Shown: one piece after another, positions 19,278 to 34,074 of the stretch
How positions within the stretch are numbered: position 1 is the first letter of the stretch
Layout: every line of letters begins with the position of its first letter
Assembly: GCA_023484805.1 (NCBI GenBank)
Contig: JAMDAM010000021.1
Span: forward strand, 30,131 to 94,130
Direction of reading: 5' to 3'
From: Thermoplasmatota archaeon
GTDB taxonomy: Archaea; Thermoplasmatota; Thermoplasmata; Thermoplasmatales; Thermoplasmataceae
DNA: 64,000 bases
The notes under the pieces: model-generated
Seen by the model: only the letters and a program-made list of their open reading frames with translations
Database searches by the model: none
Told to the model about the DNA's origin: nothing
Made by a program: the position numbers and the translations under genes

Positions 19278-20510
19278 CTAAACGAGAGCGAGAATTCCAA
19301 AAAGAACCACAAAAGCAAGGCTGGCCCAGTACACAATTTCCCTCTTCTTTCCTGTGGCGTATTCCCTCATTACCCTCCTGTTCTTTGATATCAACCCCAT
19401 CATAACGGCTGGTCCTATGAGAACGAATACAAACAGTACCAGCAGGTATAACACGGCATTTATGAGCAGGGACTGGGGGATGATCATGGCAGTTATCAAT
19501 GCGGGTAGGCTCTCCATGATGTATACTGAATTTGCCCTGTTCCTCTTAAGCCCAAGCGCTTCAACGAGCCCCCAAGCGCTGCCCATGGAAATTACAACCA
19601 GAGCCAGGAAGGCCGCCCCTATGAGGCCTATGCCGAAGAGATACGGGGAATAGCTGTTGGCGACCACGGAGAGGGCACCTGCAAGCTGACGGGCAGAGGC
19701 AAAATCTGTACCTGATCCAACGCCGCTCATGGTCATCTCGACGACCACCATCAGCAATTCACTTACTGCTGCTCCAGCAAGTGTTTCCTTGCGCATTGAA
19801 CTAAGGGCATTCCTGGTAAATGATCTGGAAACCCTGCTGGTCTGGTCCTGGCCGAAAAGAGAGACATCACTTTTCCTGACCTTGCTGACCTTCTCTGCTG
19901 TGGCGGAAGTCTGGAAGAACAGCATGAACGGCATTATCACCGCGCCAACGTTAACAGCAAGTATAAACAGGTAAGCAGGAGTAGCCGCTATATAAACGGG
20001 ACTGTATGCTACTATTCCCCTTATGAGAAGAGTGGCAACAAACGACACGATTAGAACTGAGGATATTGCGAGGAGAATTATTTCTGTGGTGCCATACTTC
20101 CTCTTTGTAACGATCAGGATATGGAGTATGTAGACAATAGGAAGGGCAAGAAGTGCGGAAATACCAAGGAGTTCCAGTCCGATGGCAATGCCTATGTACT
20201 CTACGGCGTATGTTACCATATCGGTTACCACCATCGGAACGGTCATGATCATTGTGGTACGCCTGCTGTAGTTCTCCCTGATCACCTCTCCAAGACCCTT
20301 CTCAGTTACTGTGCCAATCCTGCCGGAAGCTTCCTGTATGAAAAAGAGCGGGATTATCAGGATCAGCATGAACCATATGAGCCCATACCTGAACAGCGCG
20401 CCGGTTTCAGCTGCCCCAAGTGTGCTGCTCGCATCCATGTCAGCGATCATAACAAGCCATGCTGGGCCGAAAAATTTCAGGTAACGCTTCACTCCCTGAA
20501 TAGAAAGCAA
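19278..20510 (-). CDS. NRAMP-family divalent metal transporter
   Basis: KFFGPAWLVMIADMDASSTLGAAETGALFRYGLIW...EASGRIGTVTEKGLGEVI; TM6-like GAVIMPFMLFFQTSA. Confidence 0.8.
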   Translation of the reverse strand: MLSIQGVKRYLKFFGPAWLVMIADMDASSTLGAAETGALFRYGLIWFMLILIIPLFFIQEASGRIGTVTEKGLGEVIRENYSRRTTMIMTVPMVVTDMVTYAVEYIGIAIGLELLGISALLALPIVYILHILIVTKRKYGTTEIILLAISSVLIVSFVATLLIRGIVAYSPVYIAATPAYLFILAVNVGAVIMPFMLFFQTSATAEKVSKVRKSDVSLFGQDQTSRVSRSFTRNALSSMRKETLAGAAVSELLMVVVEMTMSGVGSGTDFASARQLAGALSVVANSYSPYLFGIGLIGAAFLALVVISMGSAWGLVEALGLKRNRANSVYIMESLPALITAMIIPQSLLINAVLYLLVLFVFVLIGPAVMMGLISKNRRVMREYATGKKREIVYWASLAFVVLFGILALV

Positions 20511-20669
20511 GCTATCGCCCCCTTGATATTTCCGTCGAAATGCTTATGTCATGTTTGCGACAGGAATACAAAAAATGCATCATGGCATCACGTAAGGATG
20601 TCCTTACATATCTAATCACTACTTAAAACAATACCCTGATCTTGGATCCAGGGCATAATATTGAATTCA

Positions 20670-20693
20670 CATTACAATTACGTAATTGTAATG
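20670..20693. repeat. 24-bp perfect palindrome overlapping the vapB-like start codon (candidate operator)
   Basis: CATTACAATTACGTAATTGTAATG is identical to its reverse complement; its last 3 nt are the ATG of the downstream ORF. Confidence 0.9.
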
Positions 20694-20951
20694 GTAAACG
20701 AGATTGTCCAGATAAGAATGGTACGTGGAGACCTTGAGGTTATTGACTTCCTCGTGAAGGCTGGCATATGCAAAACCAGGAGCGATGCAATCCGGTATCT
20801 TGTATCCTTGGGGATTTCTTCCTCAAAGAAACTCCCCCAGATTATTCGAGTAGTAGAAGAACTTAAAAAGAAGAATAAGAATGGAGAATGCTCCATCGAG
20901 CTGCCAGGTGCAACCGGAATATTGATGTCAGGGAGAGACAGGTTTCAGTGA
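20691..20951 (+). CDS. VapB-like antitoxin candidate
   Basis: MVNEIVQIRMVRGDLEVIDFLVKAGICKTRSDAIRYLVSLGISSSKKLPQIIRVVEELKKK: short DNA-binding-like N-terminus; translationally overlaps (GTGA) with a PIN-domain frame. Confidence 0.65.
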   Translation: MVNEIVQIRMVRGDLEVIDFLVKAGICKTRSDAIRYLVSLGISSSKKLPQIIRVVEELKKKNKNGECSIELPGATGILMSGRDRFQ

Positions 20952-21453
20952 GATATATAGATACAAGCGTAATAGTTTCAGCTTTAGATCCACTGGATCA
21001 GGAACACGATCTGGCCAGAAGAGTGATCCGTGTTCGTGGTGACAAGGTCGTGAGCGAGTTGACACTCGTCGAAATGACCAGTGTGATCAGGAGAAGACAA
21101 TATGGCCTGGATAAGAAAGCTATCCCAGACTCGCCTGACATAATCGATCTTTATGGTAAGGTATTATACATTTTGCAAGAAATGAACATGAGAGTACTGT
21201 TTCCCAAAGAGTCGATCATCGGGTCACCATTTGGAAACATGACATCCCCTATTTCAAGGCGATTTAACTGAGTTCAGATATTCCTTTGAGAATACTCAAT
21301 TTACTGCATCTAGTATATGCAAGCGAGATAGGAAGTAGCCTTAGCATAAGTTTGGATTTTCTTACCCTGGACAATGAATTCGCAAAATATTCAGAAAAGA
21401 TCCTCGAGATACTTGGCATAAGGGTGCTGGTCCTGAACCATGCCCTGAAGTAG
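20948..21453 (+). pseudogene. PIN-domain (VapC-like) toxin, disrupted by frameshift and in-frame stop
   Basis: Frame 2 gives VRYIDTSVIVSALDPLDQEHDLARRVI...VLFPKESIIGSPFGNM; frame 1 continues KHDIPYFKAI*LSSDIPLRILNLLHLVYASEIGSSLSISLDFLTLDNEFAKYSEKILEILGIRVLVLNHALK*, the expected PIN C-terminal half. Confidence 0.75.
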
Positions 21454-21886
21454 AGCACCCATTTCCAACAAATTCTTTGCGTTCGCTGTGCCTCCTTGGA
21501 TTATGCCAGCTGGCTATGTTTTTCCAGGGACCTGGTTTCTGCCCTGCAATTGAATTTGCCGATGGTTCAATCTCTCCTGCATGCCCTGAAATAGGAAAAA
21601 TTATAGCTTCATCGTTGAGGGGCATATTTCAGGATTATACGCATCTTATACAAGACATTGAACCCAGTAAGGATGTTAATATTGGCCGGAAAAAGCGGTT
21701 GAAACTACGATTTTACTCTGTACTACAAATTTCCTGATTATCTAGAAGACACACAACCAACAAACAGCAAAGGGAGAACTGAAAACCTTTGATTGGCTTC
21801 ATGCCATCCTCATAGCACACTCGACACACCGGCCTTGTCGATTCAAACGGTATGAATCAACATTTCAGGCGATTGCAACTTCTGCC

Positions 21887-22531
21887 CTACTGCGGGAAGA
21901 ATTTCATGGCTGCGGCGATATCCTCCGGTATCATGGATCTTCCGCCCTCGTGGCCAAAATATACCCCTCCATCATCCCCAACAACAAGATCTGCACCCGG
22001 CGTTATGGAATTTGACTGAAGGTACCTAAGGACATCGTCACTTTCAAAAATTACCCTTGACACCCTGACGTGACTGTATTTCCCGATTTCCTGGAATGAT
22101 AGATCGTTAGGCTCGGTGACATTCCCCGAAATGTCTGGCACGGGATTTCCGTGAGGGCATTTCTCACATCCATAGTTCTCGCAAACAAGGCTGGCTATTG
22201 TTTCTGTTATTCCGTGCTCTATTCCCATTGCCTCGCTGTCAAGAAGGTCCCATCTCATCTTCAGCGCCCGGCTCAGGAGTATTTCCGCTATGCGATGCTT
22301 CCGGAGGAATATATTGGCTTCGTGCTTTCCCTTTTCCGAGAGCACGTATTCACCCTTGCTGGTTCTTTCCACCATGCCCCTGTCAATAAGTATGTTCATT
22401 TCGTCGTAGACACTCTGCCTCGTGACGGAGAAGAATTTTGATATATCATTCAGGGTGGCATATCCCCTGTAGTTTGTGAGTTCGTCTATGATCTTGAGGT
22501 AATCCTCTGCCGTGATGGAGCCATGTTCCAT
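21887..22531 (-). CDS. DtxR/MntR-family metal-dependent transcriptional regulator
   Basis: SITAEDYLKIIDELTNYRGYATLNDISKFFSVTRQSVYDEMNILIDRGMVER; LLDSEAMGIEHGITE; CEKCPHGNPVP. Confidence 0.9.
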   Translation of the reverse strand: MEHGSITAEDYLKIIDELTNYRGYATLNDISKFFSVTRQSVYDEMNILIDRGMVERTSKGEYVLSEKGKHEANIFLRKHRIAEILLSRALKMRWDLLDSEAMGIEHGITETIASLVCENYGCEKCPHGNPVPDISGNVTEPNDLSFQEIGKYSHVRVSRVIFESDDVLRYLQSNSITPGADLVVGDDGGVYFGHEGGRSMIPEDIAAAMKFFPQ

Positions 22532-22704
22532 TATGGAGTATTGAAGCAGCTTTATAATTCTTTACAGATCATTTCAGGATGGTGGAATCATTCACGGAGA
22601 GATGATAGTGGTGATGGCAGGATACAGCGTAGCCGTATCCAGCTTGCAGGCCTCCCGCACTGAGGTGATAGGTTTATCCCTGCTTTCTGCCTTTGGGAAA
22701 TGCG

Positions 22705-22917
22705 ATGAGACTTTATGTGAGGGTCAGGCACGGCGACAGGAAAATTTCGGAGACTCCCGATGGGATCGATGTGTACACCCCGGAACCCATGGAAAACAAC
22801 CGCGCCAACATAGACATAATGAGGCAGATCGCAAGGAAATACTCTGTGAAAACGTCAAATGTCAGGATAGTCAGTGGATCCAGAAGCAGGAAAAAAATAA
22901 TTGATGTGGAAAAATAG
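22705..22917 (+). CDS. DUF167 (YggU) family protein
   Basis: MRLYVRVRHGDRKISETPDGIDVYTPEPMENNRANIDIMRQIARKYSVKTSNVRIVSGSRSRKKIIDV. Confidence 0.8.
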   Translation: MRLYVRVRHGDRKISETPDGIDVYTPEPMENNRANIDIMRQIARKYSVKTSNVRIVSGSRSRKKIIDVEK

Positions 22918-22949
22918 GCGCCTCTCATCACCTGGTGCCTGAAGCGACA

Positions 22950-23378
22950 TCACTGCTTAATGTTGAGGGAATGTATGGGGAAGAACCTTCCGACAGCTTC
23001 CTTGAGTAGCTTGATGTTCCTACCTTCCTTCCCGATGGCCTTTCCTATTTCGGTGGTCTCAACAGCGACTAGTATGTCAGTCATGTTTTCCTTCCATGTT
23101 ATGTCTATCTCCTTGACTCCGTACCTGTAGAAGAGGTTCTTGACAAACATAAGCAGGTCCCTTGAGGATTCTGCGAGGAGTATGTGCTTGTTGACCTTCT
23201 CCTTCAGTTCCGACACTATGTTCTTGTTTCTGTTAAAAATTTCAGCAAGGCGTTTTTCACCAACTATGAACAGTACCATGTCGTCATTTTCCAGGCATTC
23301 CTTCAACTCGACGTGGCTAATCCTTTCAAACATTGCTATGTAGCCCATTATCTTGTTATCTATAGTGATCTCTTTCAT
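22950..23378 (-). CDS. nusA: NusA-like KH-domain transcription factor
   Basis: 142 aa, downstream of rpoA2; YGVKEIDITWKENMTDILVAVETTEIGKAIGKEGRNIKLLKEAVGRFF. Confidence 0.9.
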   Translation of the reverse strand: MKEITIDNKIMGYIAMFERISHVELKECLENDDMVLFIVGEKRLAEIFNRNKNIVSELKEKVNKHILLAESSRDLLMFVKNLFYRYGVKEIDITWKENMTDILVAVETTEIGKAIGKEGRNIKLLKEAVGRFFPIHSLNIKQ

Positions 23379-23409
23379 TACCTACACGTCTCCAAAAATG
23401 CCGGAAAAA

Positions 23410-27592
<4,183 letters not shown>

Positions 27593-27596
<4 letters not shown>

Positions 27597-30500
27597 TTCA
27601 TATCACCCAGATTTAGTCTCATAATTACACCCAGCGAGTTCAGCTCGTCTCGCATCAATTTGAAAGCATAGCTTGTTTCAACCGGGTGAATGTTTCCCGT
27701 ATTTCCGCATACCGGGCACCTCAATGTGCCCTTCCTTCTGTCAAGGATTGCTATGTGTCCGCATTTTGGGTTTCCGCATACGTAAAGGATTGTTCCGTCG
27801 CTCTGGTCCAAGAGCCTGTCCTTGATCACCATTGCGGCACCGTGTGCGATCAGGGTATCCCGCTCCATTTCACCGAACCTGAGTCCACCCTGCCTTGATC
27901 TTCCCTCTGTCGGCTGCCTGGTGAGAATCTGTACAGGACCGCGTGACCTTGCATGAAACTTCCCTGCAACCATGTGGTGAAGCTTCTGGTAGTAAATGAT
28001 TCCCGTAAATATGTCTGCTTCAAATTTCCTGCCCGTGATACCATCGTACATAGATTCCTCGGAGGATTGCCTGAAACCATATTTCTTGAGTCCATCTCTG
28101 AGGCTCTTTTCAGGCTCTCCACTGAATATTGTGCCATCGATGATCTCTCCCTTCATTGCAGAGACCTGCCCCCCAATCATCTCAAGTATGTGACCAACCG
28201 TCATTCTGGAAGGAATCGCATGAGGATTTATCACAAGATCGGGGATGACCCCCTCTTCGGTGAACGGCATGTCTTCCTGTGGAACAACAGATCCTATGAC
28301 CCCTTTCTGGCCATGCCTTGAGGCAAATTTGTCTCCAAGTTCCGGGATCCTCTCGCTCCTCACCTTGATTTTCACAACCCTGCTGTTGCTCTCTGAGACT
28401 GTGAGTATTACGTTGTCTACGAACCCACTCTCATTGGGCCTCATGGTAATGGATGATTCTCTTCTTCTCTGAGGTCCCAGTTTGTCCCCACCCTCTTCAA
28501 GAAATCTCGGGGGAGATGTCTTACCTACCAGCACATCGGCACCTTCAACGTAGGATTCCGGGAATATTATTCCGTTTTCATCAAGGTTCTTGTAGCTTTC
28601 TTCAGCTCTAGCTCCAAGCACATCATGTGTAGGGATCTCGAACCTGTCCTCCTGGCCGCCCGGGTACCTTCTCTCTTCCGCAGTATAAGTCCTGAAAAAT
28701 GTGCTTCTTCCAAGCCCCCTCTCTACTGCTGCCTTGTTCATTATAAGTGCATCCTGGATATTGTATCCCTGGTATGATAAAATTGCAACAACGAAGTTCT
28801 GCCCAGCGGGCTTCTTTTCATACTTAATGAAATCCATGATTTTTGTCTTGACCAGCGGGATCTGCGGGTAATGAAGAACGTGTCCCCTGGTATCGGTCCT
28901 GATCCTGAAATTCGTACTTGAAAGCCCAATGGACTGCTTGGTCATAGCTGCAGCCATCGTGATCCTCGGCGACGAATTGTGCTCAGGATACGGTGTAATT
29001 GATGCAACCACTCCAAGAATCAATGAAGGATCTATCTCAAGGTGCGTGTGCTCTTCTGTAAGGAGGCTCTTTCCCTCGAATGTTCCCTTGCATTCCTGGC
29101 ACTGCAGCATGACCTTTTCTCTGTCTGCCTCACCATGATTGATCCAGTCGAGTTTGCTTCTGTAGAGGTATATTCCACAGTTTGGGCATCTTTCGGGGAA
29201 TTCGTAGCCATAAACCGCAATGTACAGGTTCTCTTCCTCTTCTGCGTCGATCCATTCCATTGCACCCTTCTTAACAAGGTCTTTCAGCTGGTATTCTCCA
29301 TTATCGAGTTTCTTGAGCATGTCCCTTGTCAGAACCGTGGTACCGTTGTTGAGTGTGAGCAGGGGGCGCCTTATCCTTCCCCTGTCACAGTTGATAATAA
29401 CTTCCCGTGTTTCAGGATCAAACCTTACGTTAACGTCGTCCGGCAGCTTCCCTTTCCTGCGCTCCCCCCGAATCTGGTTAGTCAAGCGACCGGGGTCGTC
29501 GTGATATCCTATGAAATCGCCGTTGAGATATACTCTTCCGGCATTTGGGTTCTCCTCCAGCACCTCCCTGACATCCATTCCCTTGAGGAATTCAAGCACT
29601 ATGTCAGGGTCTATGCCCTCGGTCACGTTTATTATGAGTGCAGCGTTTTTGACCAGTCCACAGTTCTGCCCCTCAGGGGTTTCATTTGGACAAATCCTTC
29701 CCCACTGTGTGGGGTGAAGATCCCTCGCCTCGAAATGCGGCTGGGATCTGGTCAGGGGAGATATAATCCTCCTCAGGTGGCTCAGGGTGCTGACGTTTGA
29801 TACCCTGTCCAGGAGCTGCGAAACACCGGTTCGTCCACCTATCCAGTTTCCTGTTGCCATTGCATGCAGAATTTTCTGGGTAAGAAGATCCTGCCTTACT
29901 GCCGGTCGAAGCCTTATACCCTTCTTCCGGTTATATGTCCTCTCAAGCTGGTATTTAAGATCCTTCAATACCGACTGGAATGCATTCCTGAATAGCTCAT
30001 CTAGCAAGTCTCCAGCCAGTTTTATTCTCTTGTTCGCAAGGTGATCTTTGTCATCCTCTTTCCTGAGCCCAAGGTTAAGTTCCAGCAACGATCTGGCCAT
30101 TCTTCCCAAGTATATTGCCTTCTTCAGCCTGTCTGCATCTGTGTCCCCGAGATGCGGCAACAGAGACTTGTCAAGCATCTGGGAAACTTTCTTCTCCCTG
30201 AATTCCTTTGCCTGTCCTGCAGCAAACCTCTTTTCTATGTATGAGATTGCGTCTTCGTTGTTTGTAATACCATTTGGAGGGAAAATTTTCGGATTTTTTG
30301 CCTCTTCTATATTTGCGTAAATTATTGGGTCCATTTTCTGGACTGTTGATATTGAGTTGTGGACATCAACATCCTTCTCAAGCCCGAGGGCCTTCATGAG
30401 TATGACAAGCGGGATAGTCCCAGCCACGCTAGGGATTGATACGTTTATTATTCCATCATTCCCCTTTTCAATGGAGGTCAGTGCCCTGAACCCGCCCTTT

Positions 30501-31189
30501 TGCGAGAATACTTTCGCAACCTCTATCTTTGATTCGTATTTCTCCTCGAACTCCACCAGAATCTTATTCGGGGCTAGGTCTTCGAGTGAAACTATAACCC
30601 TTTCCGAACCGCCTATGATAAAGTATCCACCCGCGTCTTCCGGGTCTTCCCCGACGTACTGGAGCTTCTCCTTCCTTGTAGCGTTAGTCGGACCATTGTT
30701 CTTCTCGATGTATGTATCAAGATTCCCTTCGGCCAGTGTGCAGACCTTGGATCTTATCATTACTGGAATATCCCCGATCTTGATCACTTCGGGATCCTTC
30801 TCGACCCCGTCTTCTATTACTCTGAGTTCAAGGTTAATCGGAGCCATATAATTCAGGTCCCTGAGCCTTGCCTCATTGGGAGTTATCTGGTTAGAAGCCC
30901 CAGAAGCTTCCTTGATTTCCGGCCTGTCAACCCATATTGTAGACGGGCCTATGGGCCTGTTCTTCTCCCTGACCCTGCCGTACCTGATCTCTATTTTCCT
31001 GTTCTGTGTCTTTGCCGGGTCCAGGGTCATTATTCCTGGCTCGCTTTCATCGGAAATCTTTGTTTCGTCCACTATCTGCTGCATTATGTTGTCAGGGTTG
31101 TCCTTTGATGCAACAAAGTAATTCATGGACTCAATCTGATGGTTTACCACACTCTCCTTCTTAAAAAATATATCAACAAGTTCTCTCAT
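27593..31189 (-). CDS. rpoB: DNA-directed RNA polymerase subunit B (Rpo2), unsplit
   Basis: [56 protein letters not shown]-terminal [25 protein letters not shown]. Confidence 0.98.
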
Positions 31190-31449
31190 TTAAAAACCTC
31201 ACCGGTTACAATTCTATAGTATGTTGAAAGGCCAACTGTAGGGCTCTTCCTGATTATCTTAATCATTCGGCCGTTCTCAAGGGGACCATGAATTTCCTCG
31301 AGTGCCTTGACTGCCGGATCGTTCCTGCTAATCTTAGGAAGCAGGTCCTTTGCGACATTTAACTCTTTCAAAATTTTTTGCTCCTCTTTTGCATCAACAA
31401 GATGATGCTCTGGTACCAAATCATGCTGTAATACGTTGAACTTCCCCAT
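31186..31449 (-). CDS. rpoH: DNA-directed RNA polymerase subunit H (Rpo5)
   Basis: [47 protein letters not shown]...GLSTYYRIV; start of the rpoHBA1A2 operon. Confidence 0.95.
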   Translation of the reverse strand: MGKFNVLQHDLVPEHHLVDAKEEQKILKELNVAKDLLPKISRNDPAVKALEEIHGPLENGRMIKIIRKSPTVGLSTYYRIVTGEVFK

Positions 31450-31467
31450 CTTAACCGCCGCCTACCG

Positions 31468-31541
31468 CGGGCCCGGGGGGGTTTGAACCCCCGACCACCT
31501 GGTTAAAAGCCAGATGCTCTACCTAGCTGAGCTACGGGCCC
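31468..31541 (-). tRNA. tRNA-Lys (TTT)
   Basis: Reverse complement GGGCCCGTAGCTCAGCTAGGTAGAGCATCTGGCTTTTAACCAGGTGGTCGGGGGTTCAAACCCCCCCGGGCCCG gives a cloverleaf with anticodon loop CTTTTAA. Confidence 0.95.
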
Positions 31542-31688
31542 CGCCTGTTTAATGGCAAACTTTATGGATTCTCAGCATATAAACATTCTTACTTTTCCTG
31601 AAAACTACAACGGCGCCAATATTCACTACCTGCCAGGTTGGAGGTTCCATAAAGGTCGTGTACCTGAATGGTAATTTTGGCAGACTAA

Positions 31689-32852
31689 TCATATCCCAAG
31701 CCGGTCTAGCAAAGTTTCCATGTCCATTGCATCGTTTAGCATTATGACCTTCATTATATCCTTCCGGCTGACTTTTTCGTATCTTCCCTGGAACTCTTCG
31801 ATCCTTTTGCTCAGTTTTTCATATAGCATAGATTTAATCTCGCCACTCAGTATTTCTCCGCTCTTGTATCGTCCATAAAGCAGGTCGGATTCATCTGGTG
31901 AGAGGAAATAACCCTTAAGGTACTGGAACGAAACATCTATTTCAGGTATACCTCCGAGTTTCCTGTGTTCGTCAATGGATACCCTCCCGCCGCTGAATGA
32001 GTTCATGACCTTCTTCCTTATTGCCTTGAGGCTGTCAAGCAGGAAGATCCCGTTGTCCTTGGATTTAGACATCTTAGTTCCATCGGTCCCCATAAGGAAT
32101 CTGGAATGAAGAACCGCCGGCTTCTCGAATCCGAACTTCTCGGCTACGTCCCGGCAGACACGGAGATGGGCGTCCTCGTCCGGGCCGATGGGCACGAGGA
32201 CATTCCTGTATCCTTGCGTGTTCGGGAAAACAATGTGGGCTGATTGTATTGCAGGATAGAAATGAAGACCTGCATTCTGGTCGTTGGAATACCCGTAAAC
32301 TGCCTTAATTTCTGACATGTTAATTCCGCGTGACAGTTTTATTGCCAGGTTATAGATCTCCGTGAAGATCTGGTCTATAATGACATGTGTCTTGCTCAGG
32401 TCAAAGCCGTATGCTATTATGGCCCTGGTTATGAGGATAGAATTTTTCAATCCCTCAGCCTGGTCCTTGATTTTCCCGGAGACATAGCTTTCATCTTCCG
32501 AAATGGGAATGAAAACGTGCATGTCGTGCTTGTCCTGGAAATAAAGGTTGGTATCAAACACGGAGATGTGTCCTATGTGCGGTGTTGAACTGGCGTTGAA
32601 TCCAGAAACTATGGCACTTTTTTCGCCTGAATTCAACCTCTGCATGAATCTTCCGAAATCCCTGTGGGAATATATGAGACCATTTCTGAATGTATAAAAA
32701 TCCGGCAGATTCTCCACTTCCTCAATCCTGTTGGCACCGAACTGTGTTACAAGTTTCTGGTTGTCAGAATCCAGTTCCATCAGTTTTTTCCTCTTGTCTT
32801 CCTCGTCCGTAATGTCCTCTATGTCACTCTTATTCCCCGGGTAAGAAACCAT
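31689..32852 (-). CDS. trpS: Tryptophanyl-tRNA synthetase
   Basis: Class I aaRS HIGH-like TPHIGHI and KMSKS (GTDGTKMSKSKDNGIFL); IGPDEDAHLRVCRDVA pattern of archaeal TrpRS. Confidence 0.85.
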   Translation of the reverse strand: MVSYPGNKSDIEDITDEEDKRKKLMELDSDNQKLVTQFGANRIEEVENLPDFYTFRNGLIYSHRDFGRFMQRLNSGEKSAIVSGFNASSTPHIGHISVFDTNLYFQDKHDMHVFIPISEDESYVSGKIKDQAEGLKNSILITRAIIAYGFDLSKTHVIIDQIFTEIYNLAIKLSRGINMSEIKAVYGYSNDQNAGLHFYPAIQSAHIVFPNTQGYRNVLVPIGPDEDAHLRVCRDVAEKFGFEKPAVLHSRFLMGTDGTKMSKSKDNGIFLLDSLKAIRKKVMNSFSGGRVSIDEHRKLGGIPEIDVSFQYLKGYFLSPDESDLLYGRYKSGEILSGEIKSMLYEKLSKRIEEFQGRYEKVSRKDIMKVIMLNDAMDMETLLDRLGI

Positions 32853-32960
32853 CTGATCCCTTCCCTATGGAAATTGGGTTATTAAATTCCTTTTAAATTG
32901 ACGACAAACCAGTAACATAAGTTTAATCAGAAATCACGAAATAAGGAACATGGAAATCAG

Positions 32961-33977
32961 ATGAAAGTCGTGGTTGATGGTCAGGAAAAAAACCTGCTAG
33001 CCGTTTGGTATGAAGATCATGTTGTGAAGCTTGTCGACCAGAGGAAGCTACCTGAAAAAATAGAGATATTTGAGGCAAAGAATACGGATGATATAGCCCA
33101 CGCAATCAAGGACATGCTTGTCAGGGGAGCGCCAGCAATCGGCGTAACTGCTGCCTATGGGCTTGCAATGGCAAAACTGAACAAGGAGGACATGGATGCC
33201 GCGGTGGACCGTATTTCAAAAACGCGCCCAACAGCGTTTGATCTTTTCAAGGCAATCAAGTTCATGAAGGAGAACAACTTCGATCTTAACTCAGCAAGAA
33301 GGTATTCAAACGAGATTTCCGGAAGAAGCAAGAGGATTGGCGAATACGGGAACGGCCTGATCAAGCAGGGAAGCAGGATACTGACTCACTGCAACGCGGG
33401 CGCTCTTGCCGTGGTCGACTGGGGAACAGCCCTTGCGCCAATCAGGATAGCTTCTTCAGAAGGAAAGAAGCCCTTTGTTTTTGTGGATGAAACAAGACCG
33501 AGACTGCAGGGCGCAAAGCTGACCGCGTGGGAACTCCAGCAGGAAGGTATTGACCACGCCATAATTGCCGACAATGCTGCAGGCTACTTCATGAAGAAGG
33601 GGGAAGTGGACCTGGTCATAGTTGGAGCAGACAGGATAGCGGCAAACGGGGACTTTGCAAACAAGATAGGCACATACGAGAAAGCTGTTGTTGCAAAGGC
33701 AAACAATATACCCTTCTATGTCGCAGCACCCGGAAGCACCTTTGACTTTTCCATCTCGTCCGGAGACCAGATACCCATTGAGGAGAGATCCCAGGAAGAG
33801 GTGCTCATGATAGGCCAGAACCGACTCGGGCCGGCTGAAAGCAAGGCGAGGAACCCTGCGTTCGATGTAACTCCAAACGAATATGTTTCTGCTTTCATAA
33901 CCGAATATGGCATCTTCAGGCCGCAGGAACTGTCTAAGGTGAGGAGCCTGATGTCCAGTGACCTTTTCATGAGGTAA
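32961..33977 (+). CDS. mtnA: S-methyl-5-thioribose-1-phosphate isomerase / aIF2B-like family
   Basis: MLVRGAPAIGVTAAYGLA, LTHCNAGALAVVDWGTALAPIR, FVDETRPRLQGAKLTAWEL, VIVGADRIAANGDFANKIGTY. Confidence 0.87.
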   Translation: MKVVVDGQEKNLLAVWYEDHVVKLVDQRKLPEKIEIFEAKNTDDIAHAIKDMLVRGAPAIGVTAAYGLAMAKLNKEDMDAAVDRISKTRPTAFDLFKAIKFMKENNFDLNSARRYSNEISGRSKRIGEYGNGLIKQGSRILTHCNAGALAVVDWGTALAPIRIASSEGKKPFVFVDETRPRLQGAKLTAWELQQEGIDHAIIADNAAGYFMKKGEVDLVIVGADRIAANGDFANKIGTYEKAVVAKANNIPFYVAAPGSTFDFSISSGDQIPIEERSQEEVLMIGQNRLGPAESKARNPAFDVTPNEYVSAFITEYGIFRPQELSKVRSLMSSDLFMR

Positions 33978-34074
33978 CTCAGACACGCAACATTTATCCA
34001 TTATATCCTGATTTTAATTATAAAATTCCGAATTGGCTGTGAAATTATTATATTGAAATTTCCAATCATGTTCG

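Noticed and set aside
20121-20615. 164-aa + strand ORF
   Set aside because: Antisense to the NRAMP-family gene; Cys/His richness is incidental.
21362-21625. 87-aa - strand ORF near the PIN relic
   Set aside because: Overlaps the toxin pseudogene and the degenerate interval on the other strand; no recognised domain; insufficient to call a gene.
29042-29800. 252-aa + strand ORF
   Set aside because: Antisense to strongly supported rpoB; long mirror ORFs are common here because of codon composition; no recognisable domain.
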